The notes under the pieces were generated by a model. The model did not search any database. It worked only from the letters and a program-made list of their open reading frames with translations, and was not told the origin of the DNA. DNA of 64,000 bases, from positions 31,769,426 through 31,833,425 of the forward strand of contig OZ022256.1 in assembly GCA_963978905.1 (NCBI GenBank), in the 5' to 3' direction. This document shows, one piece after another, positions 44,861-54,715 of the stretch. Source of the stretch: Trichostrongylus colubriformis (lineage: Eukaryota; Nematoda; Chromadorea; Rhabditida; Trichostrongylidae). Positions within the stretch are counted from its first letter, which is position 1; each line of letters opens with the position of its first letter. The position numbers and the translations under genes were made by a program.

Positions 44861-45463
44861 AATCGAAGTGAACATTCATGGTTCAGAATAAAATCTAGAA
44901 ATAGTGCAGGAGCTGCGCGTAGAACCTCTCTGTTGCACCTCTTCAAAGTAACCTCTCAACGATAACCTCACTTCTTCCTTCAAAAGCGAGCTGAGACCGA
45001 GCATCACTGATGGAAGATCGTCGTACAACGTTTGATAACACCTACAGCAAGTCAAGGGGTGTGACCAGCCACCCCTCCACCAATCCTGATCACCTGTAAT
45101 ACTGATAACGGCGCGGAGAGCGCTTATGATGTTGCCCTTTCTTTTTCAAACGTGTGGGTGTACCACCGCTTTTGACCAGAATTTGTATAAGAGTAGTTTA
45201 TATTTCACGAAACTGGATGAGTTTGATAACCAGTTAACTACGAAATGACAAGTTCGTCGCTCACAGAGAGCCACAGCTGTAGGAGGGGTGTATGTTGGAT
45301 GGCGCAGTAAAATTGCTATTGGGGCAATTGTTCCGTAACTGACTTCTGCACACCTCCATTTGAGGCATCCCAGAGCTCCGCAAAACTCTCCTTACAGGAT
45401 ATTACCCAACTTACAGGGCCTACCGAAAAACTCTTGTTCGCACGATTTTGCCCTGATGAAATA

Positions 45464-46309
45464 TTAGGTTGATTCATAATAAATCGGACAAATGGTAGTG
45501 ATGATTTCTAGAGAACATAACTCAGTAATGACTTAACGAAAATGGACGCGCGAGGTACCGTTGGAATGAGTATGAAAAGCTCTTCAAAGTATCGCAAAAT
45601 AATCACTCCAAAGTAAATTCATTCCGCCACCATGCCGCACGATTTCAAGCGGTCCAGAGACCACATCCGCAACGTCATACTATTTATATCGCTATCTGGC
45701 CAGGAACCCGCGGATATCGGCAGACGTCTGATAGAAGTTCACAAGGAGCATGCCCCCGGCCGAAGTACACTGTAGTTGTAGCATTCGAAGTTTGCGTCAG
45801 GCGACTATTCCGTCGAAGACGAAAACCGCGGTTGGTGGAGCGTACACGGCGTAGAGTACTGGGAACTGCTCGATGAAGGTACCACAGTATCCGCCGACGT
45901 CTACGTTCGTCAATTACGAGAATTGAAAGTAAATGTCCAAAGTTCGCTACGGCGGCGGTCACATGTCTAATTCCAGCAGACAATGCGAGACCGCACATTG
46001 CGAGATTGAAGAAGGCCGAGCTGCTCTCGTACAGTTGGACCGTACTTCTATACCCACCGTACTCCCCAGACCTGGCCCCTTCAGATTTCCACCTTTTCTC
46101 CCACAGCCAACGCCACCTGGACGGCCAAGACTTCAAAACTCGCGACGAGGTCAAGGCGGCACTCGGCAACTTCTTCGAGCTCCAGCTTCCGGCCTTCTGG
46201 AGCAAGGGCATCCATGATCTGCCTATACCGTGGCAGAAGGTCATCGATAAAGATGGAGTATATTTCAAGTGAATCCCTGTTGTCGTAAAAAAGTTGTACG
46301 ACAATGATT
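45464..46309 (+). mobile_element. mariner mar-1, copy B, 3' end lost
   Basis: The left end TTAGGTTGATTCATAATAAA stands beside TA (45462-45463). The body parallels copies A and F, with the same internal deletion. Homology stops at ACAATGATT (46309), where the end of mariner mar-3 appears to begin, so the right end was removed by, or before, that insertion. Confidence 0.8.
45632..46272 (+). pseudogene. mariner transposase of copy B, deleted and frameshifted
   Basis: It starts MPHDFKRSRDHIRN, has two stops close together where copy A reads STVYLWHSK, shares the ENRGWW/SVHG deletion junction, and shifts frame before the second catalytic block. The last part (46006-46272) keeps YSPDLAPSDFHLF with the third catalytic aspartate and ends DKDGVYFK. 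A 253-codon antisense ORF across it is a by-product. Confidence 0.8.
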
Positions 46310-46332
46310 TAATTTCGGTTTCAAGATATGTA

Positions 46333-47537
46333 TTAGGTTGTCCCAAAAGTCTTGTAGGATTTTTTCGATCATCACTTTTTATTATTTTTTCTTCCAACAA
46401 ACAACAATCAGGCAACGACGTATTCACCTTTGTTATCGACAACACTCTGCCCCCTCATGGGCAAGTCGCTGGTTCCCTCCTCCCAGAACTCTGGGTTCTG
46501 AGAGTCGAAGAAGTCAGCGATCGCCTTTGCAAGCATGTCATAATCAGCGAATTTTCTCTTGGCCAGGAAGGATTCAAGAGGATGGATAAGGTGATAGTCA
46601 GAAGGGGCAATATCTGGAGAATACGGCGGGTAGGGCAGCATATCCCAGCCGGGCTCCTGTAGCTTGGCCTGGGTACACTTCGCGACGTATGAGTGGGCGT
46701 TGTCATGAAGGAGGGTTTCCGGCGCTTTTCTCGTACAGCGACAGCGATCTGCTGGAGCTGTTGGGCGTATACGGAAGGGGGTACTGTCTCGCCTCGTGCC
46801 AGCACCGCTTGAGAAAGCAGTCCTTCGGCATCCAGAAGCAGCAGAGTAGAATCTTCTTCGGATGGAGGTCGGACATGGCCTGCGTTGGCCGCTTGGCGTC
46901 ACGTAGCAGCCAAAAGGCGCGGGGTGCGTTGGTATCGTACATGTCCCAGCTTTCATGGCCCGTAGCCAGATAAACGTGAAAGTCGTTGCGATGCGGGCGG
47001 AGCAGCAGCGATTGACAGATACTCACACGGGCACTCTCGTGAGCATCAGTCAGGGTATGAGATCCATCGCGACAGCACCTCCCAATAACCGAGCTCGTGG
47101 AGGCGACGCTTTACGGTTGGTGCTTGTCCATTCCTCTTCTCCAGCTCGCGCATGGTGGTCTCAGGATCGGCGCAAACGGCGGAGGGCAGCGTCTCGTCTT
47201 CGAATGCGTGTGGGCGTCCCGTGCGTGGCTTGTCTTCCATGTCGATCTCGCCGTTGCTGAAGCTCATGAGCCAGCGGTGCCCAATGCAGCGTTGATGGAG
47301 TCGCAAGCTTCCGTCGCTTTGCTGCCCCAAGACCACTCACAGTAGATGACACCGCGCGTTGGGTGGGTATCGACTACGGGCACTGTAGCTCTCTCCACGG
47401 AATCTGATGGGTCAATAGATATTTCACTAGAAAGCTTAAACGCTTTACCGTACCCTAAACCGCCTGGACCTGCTTTGAAGTAAACAAGAGTTATTGATTT
47501 TTTGGAAAAATCCTACAAGACTTTTGGGACAACCTAG
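46333..47537 (-). mobile_element. mariner mar-2, full-length copy inserted in mar-3
   Basis: Inverted ends TTAGGTTGTCCCAAAAGTCT (46333) and the complement to 47537 (AGACTTTTGGGACAACCTAG) lie beside TA on both sides (46331-46332; 47538-47539). At 1.2 kb it has the length of a complete mariner. A truncated relative is at 29529-30466. Confidence 0.85.
46408..47336 (-). pseudogene. mariner mar-2 transposase
   Basis: The minus-strand frames are, in order: SFSNGEIDMEDKPRTGRP (helix-turn-helix region, 47336-47046); ATGHESWDMYD (47026-46703), where the first catalytic aspartate of the TGDE motif is H; and LLHDNAHSYVAK with YSPDIAPSDYHLI (46956-46408), carrying the second and third aspartates 34 residues apart. 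At least two frame changes and the mutated first residue make it inactive. Confidence 0.8.
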
Positions 47538-47677
47538 TATAAATAAGTTGATTTTTACCGTTCCATTTCGAGAGATGTCAATCATACCATTTGGTAGGCT
47601 TTTTTCGCTCTTTCGAAAATTTCTATGAATTTCGCTCTAATTTTCCCACCCCGCCTTTTCCAGGCCTGCGAATAATC

Positions 47678-48692
47678 ATGAACAGACGCGACTATGGAGT
47701 CATCATGTTTCACGAATTTAAATTGGGACACTCCGCAGCGGCAGCCCGTAATCTCAGCAGTGTTTTTGGGAGGAATTGTCCTTGCGAACGTGCAGTGGAG
47801 CTCTGGTTTGAAAAATTTGCTTCTGGCGATTTTGATCTCGAAGAGAAGTCGGGTCGCGGCCGCAGGTCGTCGCTTAATGATGAAGATATAAAGAGAGAAG
47901 TCGAAGCAAATCCGGAGACGAATACTCGTACGTCAGCAGAAGACCTGGGCGTACATTACTCTATAGTGGCCAGACATTTGCTGGAAATCAGCCAGGTGAA
48001 GAAGATGTCGAAGTGAGTGCCTCATGACCTGACCGAAGAGCAGCGTCTGGCACGTTTCGACACCTGCTCTAATCTCCTAGTTCGCCATGAAAATGAGCCA
48101 TTTGTAAGCCGTATTATAACTGTAGATGGAAAATGGGTTCTTTATGATAACAGGAAACGGGGAATGGTCTGGGTAGATTAGAATGCTTCTTCAAAACGTT
48201 TCCTAAATCCGACCTTCACCCTAAAAAGGTTATGGTTACTATGTGGTGGTGTTGTAAATGTGTAATCCATAATGGTTTCCTGCAACCTGATCAGCCAGTC
48301 ACAGCAAAGTCTTACTGGTGTAACTAGGAGCAAATGTATAGGAAGCTGCGAAAATTGTGGTCCGCGGGGGTGGATAGAAGAGGGCCGAACCTGTTGTAGG
48401 ACAACGTAAGGCCACAAACCTCACAAATCACTCGGCAAAAATTAACCCACTTGGGTATAGAAGTTCTTCCCCACCAGCGTATTCTCCCGACCTTCCCCCC
48501 GCAGACTGTCACTTTTTTCGAGCCCTCATTTCTCATCTGCGTCAGAAACGATTTACTAATTTTGATGATGTTGAATGTGCCTTCCTTGACTTCGTTGATT
48601 CTCGTGATAGTAGTTTTTATAGTGAAGGCTTAGATTTATCACCTGTTCGTTGGCACAAATGCGTAGATTCTGATAGTTTTTATTTCGATTAA
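47678..48692 (+). pseudogene. mariner mar-3 transposase
   Basis: Near full length but broken. It starts MNRRDYGVIMFHEFKLGHSA, with SGDFDLEEKSGRGRRS (helix-turn-helix linker) and SAEDLGVHYSIVARHL. After a stop the first catalytic block reads TVDGKWVLYDN, where the usual acidic E is G. Later frames give DNVRPQ (second aspartate, preceded by a stop) and PPADCHFFRAL (third aspartate), ending CVDSDSFYFD and TAA at 48692. Length and order match intact mariner transposases; frameshifts and stops rule out activity. Confidence 0.75.
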
Positions 48693-48771
48693 TTAACTTG
48701 TGTTTAAGCTGAGCCATAGCTGTTTGAAGTATACGGTCCGTTTTCGAAATTAATTTTGCAACAACCTAATA

Positions 48772-49699
48772 TTAGCCGGTATCATGGACAAATGGTACGA
48801 CCATATGTTTTGAAATATGTAAAATAACCTATCTTTCTGGGACCCTTTCCCTCCAGAAAGAAGGTAGGATTTTGACAACACGCTTTCGAACAGCATATAA
48901 CAGCAAGCAACGGCACCAGAAGTCCATTGTTTTGTAACGTTACCCATGTACGTGGATGGTTTTCAACAATTTGAGCCATAACAGTCTTTATCTAAAATAT
49001 TTGGAGTTGAATCGCGGGCTAGTAAGAGATGTGCCTCTTGCGTTGACTATGTCAAAGACCTGAGCCTTTATGATAATCTTCTCAAACTCAAGCTGCGCTG
49101 CGCGTGCAGTTTTCATGATGATTCTGGGAAGAGTTATTAGGCAGTAACATCTTTCAGGAACCGAATGTTTAGTGTTTAGCGCCGGAGTTTGCACGGGAAT
49201 ATGGGGCACCGTGACTTTGTATTCCTTTTAACATCCACGCGAAAATCACAATGTACTTGGAAGCAGTTGGAGAGTAGGAGAGCATCCGCTCAATTCTACA
49301 GATGAAACTTTGACTAGCGACTACTCTCTTATTGGTTGTGGCGTCATCTTAATTCTGTTACGTTGTAAGAAAAGTTCTGGCCGGCTTTGCCCGTTCACAT
49401 GATAAAATTAAATCCCGAAGCGCGTCAACATGAGTCAACTTACATATTGTACTCCTTGAGAAGACAATAAGTTTTCCTTCTAAATATATGTTTTTCTTGG
49501 AATGCCACGAGGTTTTCGAATGATTAGGGAAATTTTGTAGCACTGCAAAGTGGTTTTTTGGGTGACTTCACGAGTTCTTGCTTAGTTGAGTCCCAGTCAA
49601 GGTAACCACAGTCACTACTGCAAGGGGAGGGGGTAAAGCATTGGGTGGAACACTTTCTCCCTAGTTTCAGAGGTGCAGGACTGAGAATGGGCTGCTATA
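48772..49699. other. no gene assigned; one exon-like frame
   Basis: On the minus strand at about 49120-48990 a frame reads MKTARAAQLEFEKIIIKAQV and ends SPRFNSKYFR before a stop. It is amphipathic and protein-like but has no family or splice support. Confidence 0.25.
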
Positions 49700-50225
49700 A
49701 TTTGCAATAGATCCGATCGCTTTAACTAAAACGGCAGAAAGCGATGAGCGTCTGTACTTGCAGGGACATATAGGATAGAAATGGCCTTCCCCACATAAAT
49801 GTGGTGAACCACCTCAAGTAGCTTTGATTCGAAAAGAAAGACCCAAAAATGGGAGTCGCGCGACCGAATTATTCACAAATCGCCTTCCAGTAGTTGAAGC
49901 AGTTGCAGGCTGAAGCCCTCACTCGTCCACCATATTCATCAGATCCAGCGCTGACTAAGCCCTGCTTACCCAGACATCTGGGCAACCCCTTCAACAGCAG
50001 TATCTTCAAAAAGAATGGTGATTTGGAGTTAACTCTTTTCTGGTTTCGCGCAATATAAATCGTCAGCCCTTAATTAAAATGGGGTATGTAGGTATGCGTA
50101 ATTTTAACGAAAATGTAGCGAATGGAATGGTGCTTATTTTGTGAGTAACGATGCAGTCTGGGCCTAGTTATGATCGCTCGCAGTTGCACTTGTGAAAACT
50201 GGCCGAAACTTTCTTTACAACCTAA
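49700..50225 (-). mobile_element. mariner-like relic mar-6, copy 2
   Basis: The end at 50225 reads GAAACTTTCTTTACAACCTAA and is followed by TA, as mariner ends are. The body matches 16088-16640 inverted. The other end is not found; homology stops near 49700. No transposase motif is readable. Confidence 0.55.
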
Positions 50226-50528
50226 TATAAAAATTTTAACTGTTCAGTAGCGGCACTGAAACACGAACCAATTCTTACAATGGTACTATGACCGATAGAT
50301 ATGTCTTGGCCACATTCGGAAACGTATCGTGACAGCTTTATCTCTGAGAAGGCGACATTTTCATGTGACCCTAAAAGATGTCCCGGGTAGCCAAGTACAA
50401 CACATGGTGTTGCACAATTTGAAGGGAGCAAAAACAGCCTTGGTTACGTGCAGTTATCTGTCGCTATCTATTCACCACCATTTCCAGATAGTTTCTTGTA
50501 CAGCTTCCGATAGAACACAATCAAACAG

Positions 50529-51106
50529 GAAACATCTGTAAGGTTGGCAGTCTTTGGGAATGATCATATTGCAACAGCTGCCTCTGTGGTAAAGGAGCAT
50601 GGCTTCAAGACTCCTATGGTATGATGAAGCAGTCTTCCCGGATAATCCCGACGACTTATCTGACGCAGAAGATGCGTCGAGTGGGCGGCGCGAAGGTCCC
50701 TATTGGGGTCTTGACACACCAATAGCAATGGGACCGCGCCATCCGACCGTCTTCCCTGCAGTATGAGTTTTCAGGAAACTTTCATATTTTCATTTTTGAG
50801 TAACCTTTTTTTTTTTGCTGCGTAGTGAGTACTTCACTCGTCATACGGCATTGGTAAGAAACTTTCTAAGCGTAAGTATTCTGAACCAGAGTCATCCATA
50901 ATGTGATTTAGCAACGATACCGTATAACACTAAATCGAATTTGAAATTATGCAGTCATCTGTTGTGTGACCTCATATTCATTTACAGCCTCCTACACAGA
51001 GGAAGGTGATGGCAATCAATATTTATCGGTATCCTGTCACCCTATAGAATTACGAATTCTGCGAGAGTGCCTGGCTCAATTCCCTTTTCCGAGCCTCTGG
51101 CAATAA
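50529..51106 (+). CDS. candidate host exons, unknown product
   Basis: After AATCAAACAG (to 50528) a 90-base exon-like frame reads ETSVRLAVFGNDHIATAASV and ends at ATG before GTATGA (50619). It is faintly like the start of a small GTPase, but the P-loop is not there. An overlapping frame from an ATG at 50599 reads RLLWYDEAVFPDNPDDLSDA and REGPYWGLDTPIAMGP to 50760, before another GTATGA. A further exon after CATTTACAG (50987) reads either PPTQRKVMAINIYRYP or, in a longer frame, EEGDGNQYLSVSCHPIEL to TAA at 51106. The overlap of the first two frames means no single model is secure. Confidence 0.3.
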
Positions 51107-51749
51107 TCAATTACATTTTCGACTCGTTATCGATCGCTTATGTCAAGGGATGTTTCCACTTGCGACATAGTTCGCGCAGAAATGTAGTCCGCGAGATTTT
51201 CCCGGTCCTCTGAGCAGAAACGGTCAGATTGTGTCCATAGCGATTGGTAGCATAGGTACCTGCAGGGTCTCAGCTTTTCACTGTGCTTGCCCATGAGCCG
51301 TGTTAAACCATTTGCACCAAATCTAGGAATAGACTTGCCCATTACTCGTTATTGGTTTCCTGCACATGACCCCATAATTCTGATCGATTCGGTCGGTAGC
51401 TTACGACTTTACAGAGTTTGCACCTCTCTACATTACCCACTCAGTGTTATGGTTAGCTACACGTTTCCACCCTTGTGTGGACGATAATAAATTTAGTCGA
51501 CATCGATCAGACCACGTAGCATTTGAAACACCCAACCCTGCAACTATACTCACCGTTTGGTGTGGTCCATTGTTCATATTCTGCCGCATTAATTTGCTAG
51601 TCAATCCTGGGCTTCCGCTCTCGTAGCTTTGCACTACAAATTTTTTTTCCGCCCTCTTCGGCACGGCCCTATCCCGTTGGCAGCAGCCGCCCCTCATCTC
51701 TGTCTGTCTTTTCCAGAGAATATAAATTGTCTTGAGACCACATTATTAT

Positions 51750-51800
51750 TTACCGGTTGGACTATCGCAAGGTAATGCGCGAATGAATAACACGGTATGT
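51750..51800 (-). mobile_element. degenerate Helitron-like 3' end, minus strand
   Basis: The complement of this stretch reads GTGTTATTCATTCGCGCA, then TGCGATAGTCCAACCGGT, matching the 11713-11742 and 37943-37979 termini apart from the CTGG being CCGG and a few extra bases. The interval 51107-51749 before it shows no recognised gene. Confidence 0.5.
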
Positions 51801-52040
51801 AGTACTGATATGATGCCCAAGGCTGCTTTTCGAGGGACACGGGAGAAACTTGACGTCGAAGACCTGCGTTCTGTCATCAACCCCCCTACCCCAAAACATC
51901 TACGCACCCTCATCCGAAATTGAGAAGGTCGAATCAAAAAATGATGATAACATACATATTGCCCAGAATAACATACTTATCGCATTTATCATCCGATTTT
52001 CGCTTCCTTTGTTGGGCTGTTGCCAGAGATGTTCTTTTTT

Positions 52041-53010
52041 CAGTAGCGCTCAAAAGTTTGGCTGTACGCCCTTTTCGTCATAGCTTTTTTTCTGCTGGAC
52101 CAAAGTGAACAAAATTTCAGTGTGTTGGACCTAAACATATTGTGAATATTATCCATCACTTGGTGGAGTCTCACTGTGAGATGCGTGTACTTAGGAACGA
52201 ATCCTCTGTCAAGAGGACCCCTTGCATATTAGGTACCCATTTCCGATCAAAATGTATATGCTTTGATCGGTGAGAAAGACTCTTTTACGATCCGCTAAGC
52301 TGCAGGTAAGATAGCGCTGCTCAGTGACAACTTTGGCTTTTCTATTCTCGGGTGGTATTATAAACGACTTCTTGGCTGGACGTCGCTCGTAGATCCCAAC
52401 ATCATTTAGGCCTCTCCGAACAGTCTCTCGACTGATTTTATTGCCAATCCTTGCGGCGATGTCCCTAGTTGTGGGAAGGGGAGCGGCTTTCAGCAGCGAA
52501 TGATCCGTCTGTCTTGCATAGAAGAAGTAGCGCGAACCGAGAGCGCGAAGCGAAATGTTCTCGTTCTTTCTGCATTACTAGTAGAATCTTGCAACTCGCA
52601 TGGTCCCAGAATCGGCGAAATCGTTAGGTAGGGTAGCTCCACAAACCCTAAAATATAGTTAACCTTCATTTTGGATTCCTTCATCTCCACTGTCGCCTCA
52701 CGTACACGCTGACGGATTTCCACTCTTCGAACAATTACCTTAAGCGCATCAGCCATGACACCAACCGAATTGAAGCGTTAAAGGCAAGTTAGGTAGAAAG
52801 AAATTAAGATGTAGTAAGCATGGGAGGTTGAAAAACGTAGTGTCATAACATAAACTTGTATATAACCACGTATCTATAACAGTTTCGTGTCACAGCAACA
52901 CATCCTGTATGCACTGCCTTCGTTTGCAACATGCTGAAATTTCGCTCGGATTGGTCGAGTAAAAAAAGTTACAACTAAGAAACCATTAAGCCAAAAACTT
53001 TTCTGCGGCA
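52041..53010 (-). mobile_element. Tc1-like element, decayed (family of the element at 61328)
   Basis: The left end CAGTAGCGCTCAAAAGTTTG (52041) matches that of the element at 61328. The right end is decayed (AAACCATTAAGCCAAAAACTT near 52999). It carries a Tc1 transposase fragment on the minus strand. Confidence 0.65.
52202..52756 (-). pseudogene. Tc1-family transposase fragment
   Basis: A frame without a Met (about 52475-52202) reads TTRDIAARIGNKISRETVRR, LNDVGIYERRPAKKS, then RVFLTDQSIYILIGNGY. These match the second helix-turn-helix and the first catalytic block of Tc1 transposases (TDQS at the place of SDES). The frame from the Met at 52756 may be the decayed N-terminus. The second and third catalytic residues are missing. 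Confidence 0.75.
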
Positions 53011-53813
53011 CCCTATCGCCCTACAGTGACACTTTGTTTGAAGGCATCGTGTGTTTCATTTATCGGAGTGATTAAGTAAGAGCGGCTTGGAGTGGATTAT
53101 GTCTGAAGGCGGCTTGAGGTGGATTATGTCAGAAATCAGATTCGGAGTATGCTTTTGTTGTCATAACACTATGACACCATCTAGTTGTTCCATGCATGAC
53201 AAGTTTCTTTTTGAAAGTGTCAAGCCAAAGTCCAGAGTATTTTGCGCCTAAACTTGTCTGATATGATATATACTGTTGAAAATTGTAATATTACTTTTTT
53301 GTGGTCATCATTCGGTTTGTCTACCACATGTTTCCACTTTACTACACATATTTTAACATCTCACCTAGCATGAAAAGTACTAGTATCCTACTCGATGGCT
53401 TCGCAAAGACATACTGTGTAAAAGCTACACCACGTCCGTACTCCTCCTTCTCCCTTTTCCCCAAAGGATGCGCACGGTGCCTCACTTTGGAAAACATATA
53501 TTTCTCCGAAATACTTTGCAATACGATAACAAGATGTGGGAGCTACAAAACAGCCGCTTTTTCACTGTGACCAAAGTTAGCAAGCAGAGTCAGTGCGGTG
53601 GAGCAAACCAGAAAATGTTCTCTTCTCTACGTACTCTGAATTTTGCATCATTCAGGTCACGAATAATGCATAAAGGACTTGGAATGCCCAGTTCACATCC
53701 CTGCTCTCACTCTGTAAACAAACATTGGTTGTTCGACGTTCTGGAAGGTTTTCGTGCAGTGCAAAACAGTTCCTTTTAGAATCCTTTTGTATTCGAATAC
53801 ATTATGATGTATG
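53011..53813. other. no gene recognised
   Basis: No repeat copy or exon was recognised. A short near-duplicate (GGCTTGGAGTGGATTATGTC / GGCTTGAGGTGGATTATGTC) lies at about 53082-53130. Confidence 0.4.
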
Positions 53814-53815
53814 TA

Positions 53816-54713
53816 TTAGGTTGATTCATAATAAATCGGACAAATTGACAAATTTTAATCATTGTCGTACAACTTTTTTACGACAACAGGGATTCACTTG
53901 AAATATACTCCATCTTTATCGATGACCTTCTGCCACGGTATAGGCAGATCATGGATGCCCTTGCTCCAGAAGGCCGGAAGCTGGAGCTCGAAGAAGTTGC
54001 CGAGTGCCGCCTTGACCTCGTCGCGAGTTTTGAAGTCTTGGCCGTCCAGGTGGCGTTGGCTGTGGGAGAAAAGGTGGGAATCTGAAGGGGCCAGGTCTGG
54101 GGAGTACGGTGGGTATAGAAGTACGGTCCAACTGTACGACAGCAGCTCGGCCTTGTCGATCTTGCGAAGTGCGGTCTGTGGAAGTAGACACGTTGTCGTG
54201 CTGGAAGTAGACATGTGACCGCCGCCGTAGCGAACTTTGGACATTGGCCTTCAATTCTCGTAATTGACGAACGTAGACGTTGGCGGATACTGTGGTACCT
54301 TCATCGAGCAGCTCCCAGTACTCTACGCCGTGTACGCTCCACCAACCGCGGTTTTCGTCTTCGATGGAATAGTCGCCTGACGCAAACTTCGAATGCTACA
54401 ACTACAGTGTACTTCTGCCGGGGGCATGCTCCTTGTGAACTTCTATCAGACGTCTGCCGATATCCGCGGGTTCCTGGCCAGATAGCGATATAAATAGTAT
54501 GACGTTGCGGATGTGGTCTCTGGACCGCTTGAAATCGTGCGGCATTGTGGCGGAATGAATTTACTTTGGAGTGATTATTTTGCGGTACTTTGAAGAGCTT
54601 TTCATACTCATTCCAACGGTACCTCGCGCGTCCATTTTCGTTAATTCGTTACTGAGTTATGATCTCTAGAAATCATCACTACCATTTGTCCGATTTATTA
54701 TGAATCAACCTAA
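53816..54713 (-). mobile_element. mariner mar-1, copy F (complete non-autonomous copy)
   Basis: Inverted ends TTAGGTTGATTCATAATAAA and complement (53816, to 54713) stand beside TA on both sides (53814-53815; 54714-54715). At 898 bases it is a complete copy of the deleted form also seen at 38928 and 45464, in the opposite orientation. Confidence 0.9.
53894..54545 (-). pseudogene. mariner transposase of copy F, deleted and frameshifted
   Basis: From an ATG at 54545 the N-terminus parallels MPHDF of copy A, passes the shared deletion junction (ENRGWW-type), and shifts frame near 54160 where a short insertion (CAGACC-like duplication of a neighbouring word) is present. The last frame keeps YSPDLAPSDSHLF (third aspartate) and DKDGVYFK. 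Confidence 0.8.
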
Positions 54714-54715
54714 TA

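Larger units (their letters stand above)
42929..45461. other. no gene assigned
   Basis: Two tRNA-like segments are listed separately. Open frames at 43332-43568 (+), 43408-43791 (-) and 43821-44262 (+) carry no recognisable domain. No element ends were found. Confidence 0.4.
46310..48769 (+). mobile_element. mariner mar-3, split by mariner mar-2
   Basis: The right end ATTTTGCAACAACCTAA reaches 48769 and is followed by TA. Its complement, TTAGGTTGTTGCAAAATTAA, is like the ends of mariners related to vertebrate Hsmar1. A decayed left end seems present at 46310-46332 (TTAATTTCGGTTTCAAG), cut from the body by the mar-2 insertion at 46333-47537. The left boundary with copy B is inferred. Confidence 0.6.

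Noticed and set aside
45684..46445. 253-codon minus-strand ORF
   Set aside because: It is antisense to the mariner transposase of copy B, and the same antisense frame appears in copies A and F; the sense strand carries the recognised D34D motifs.
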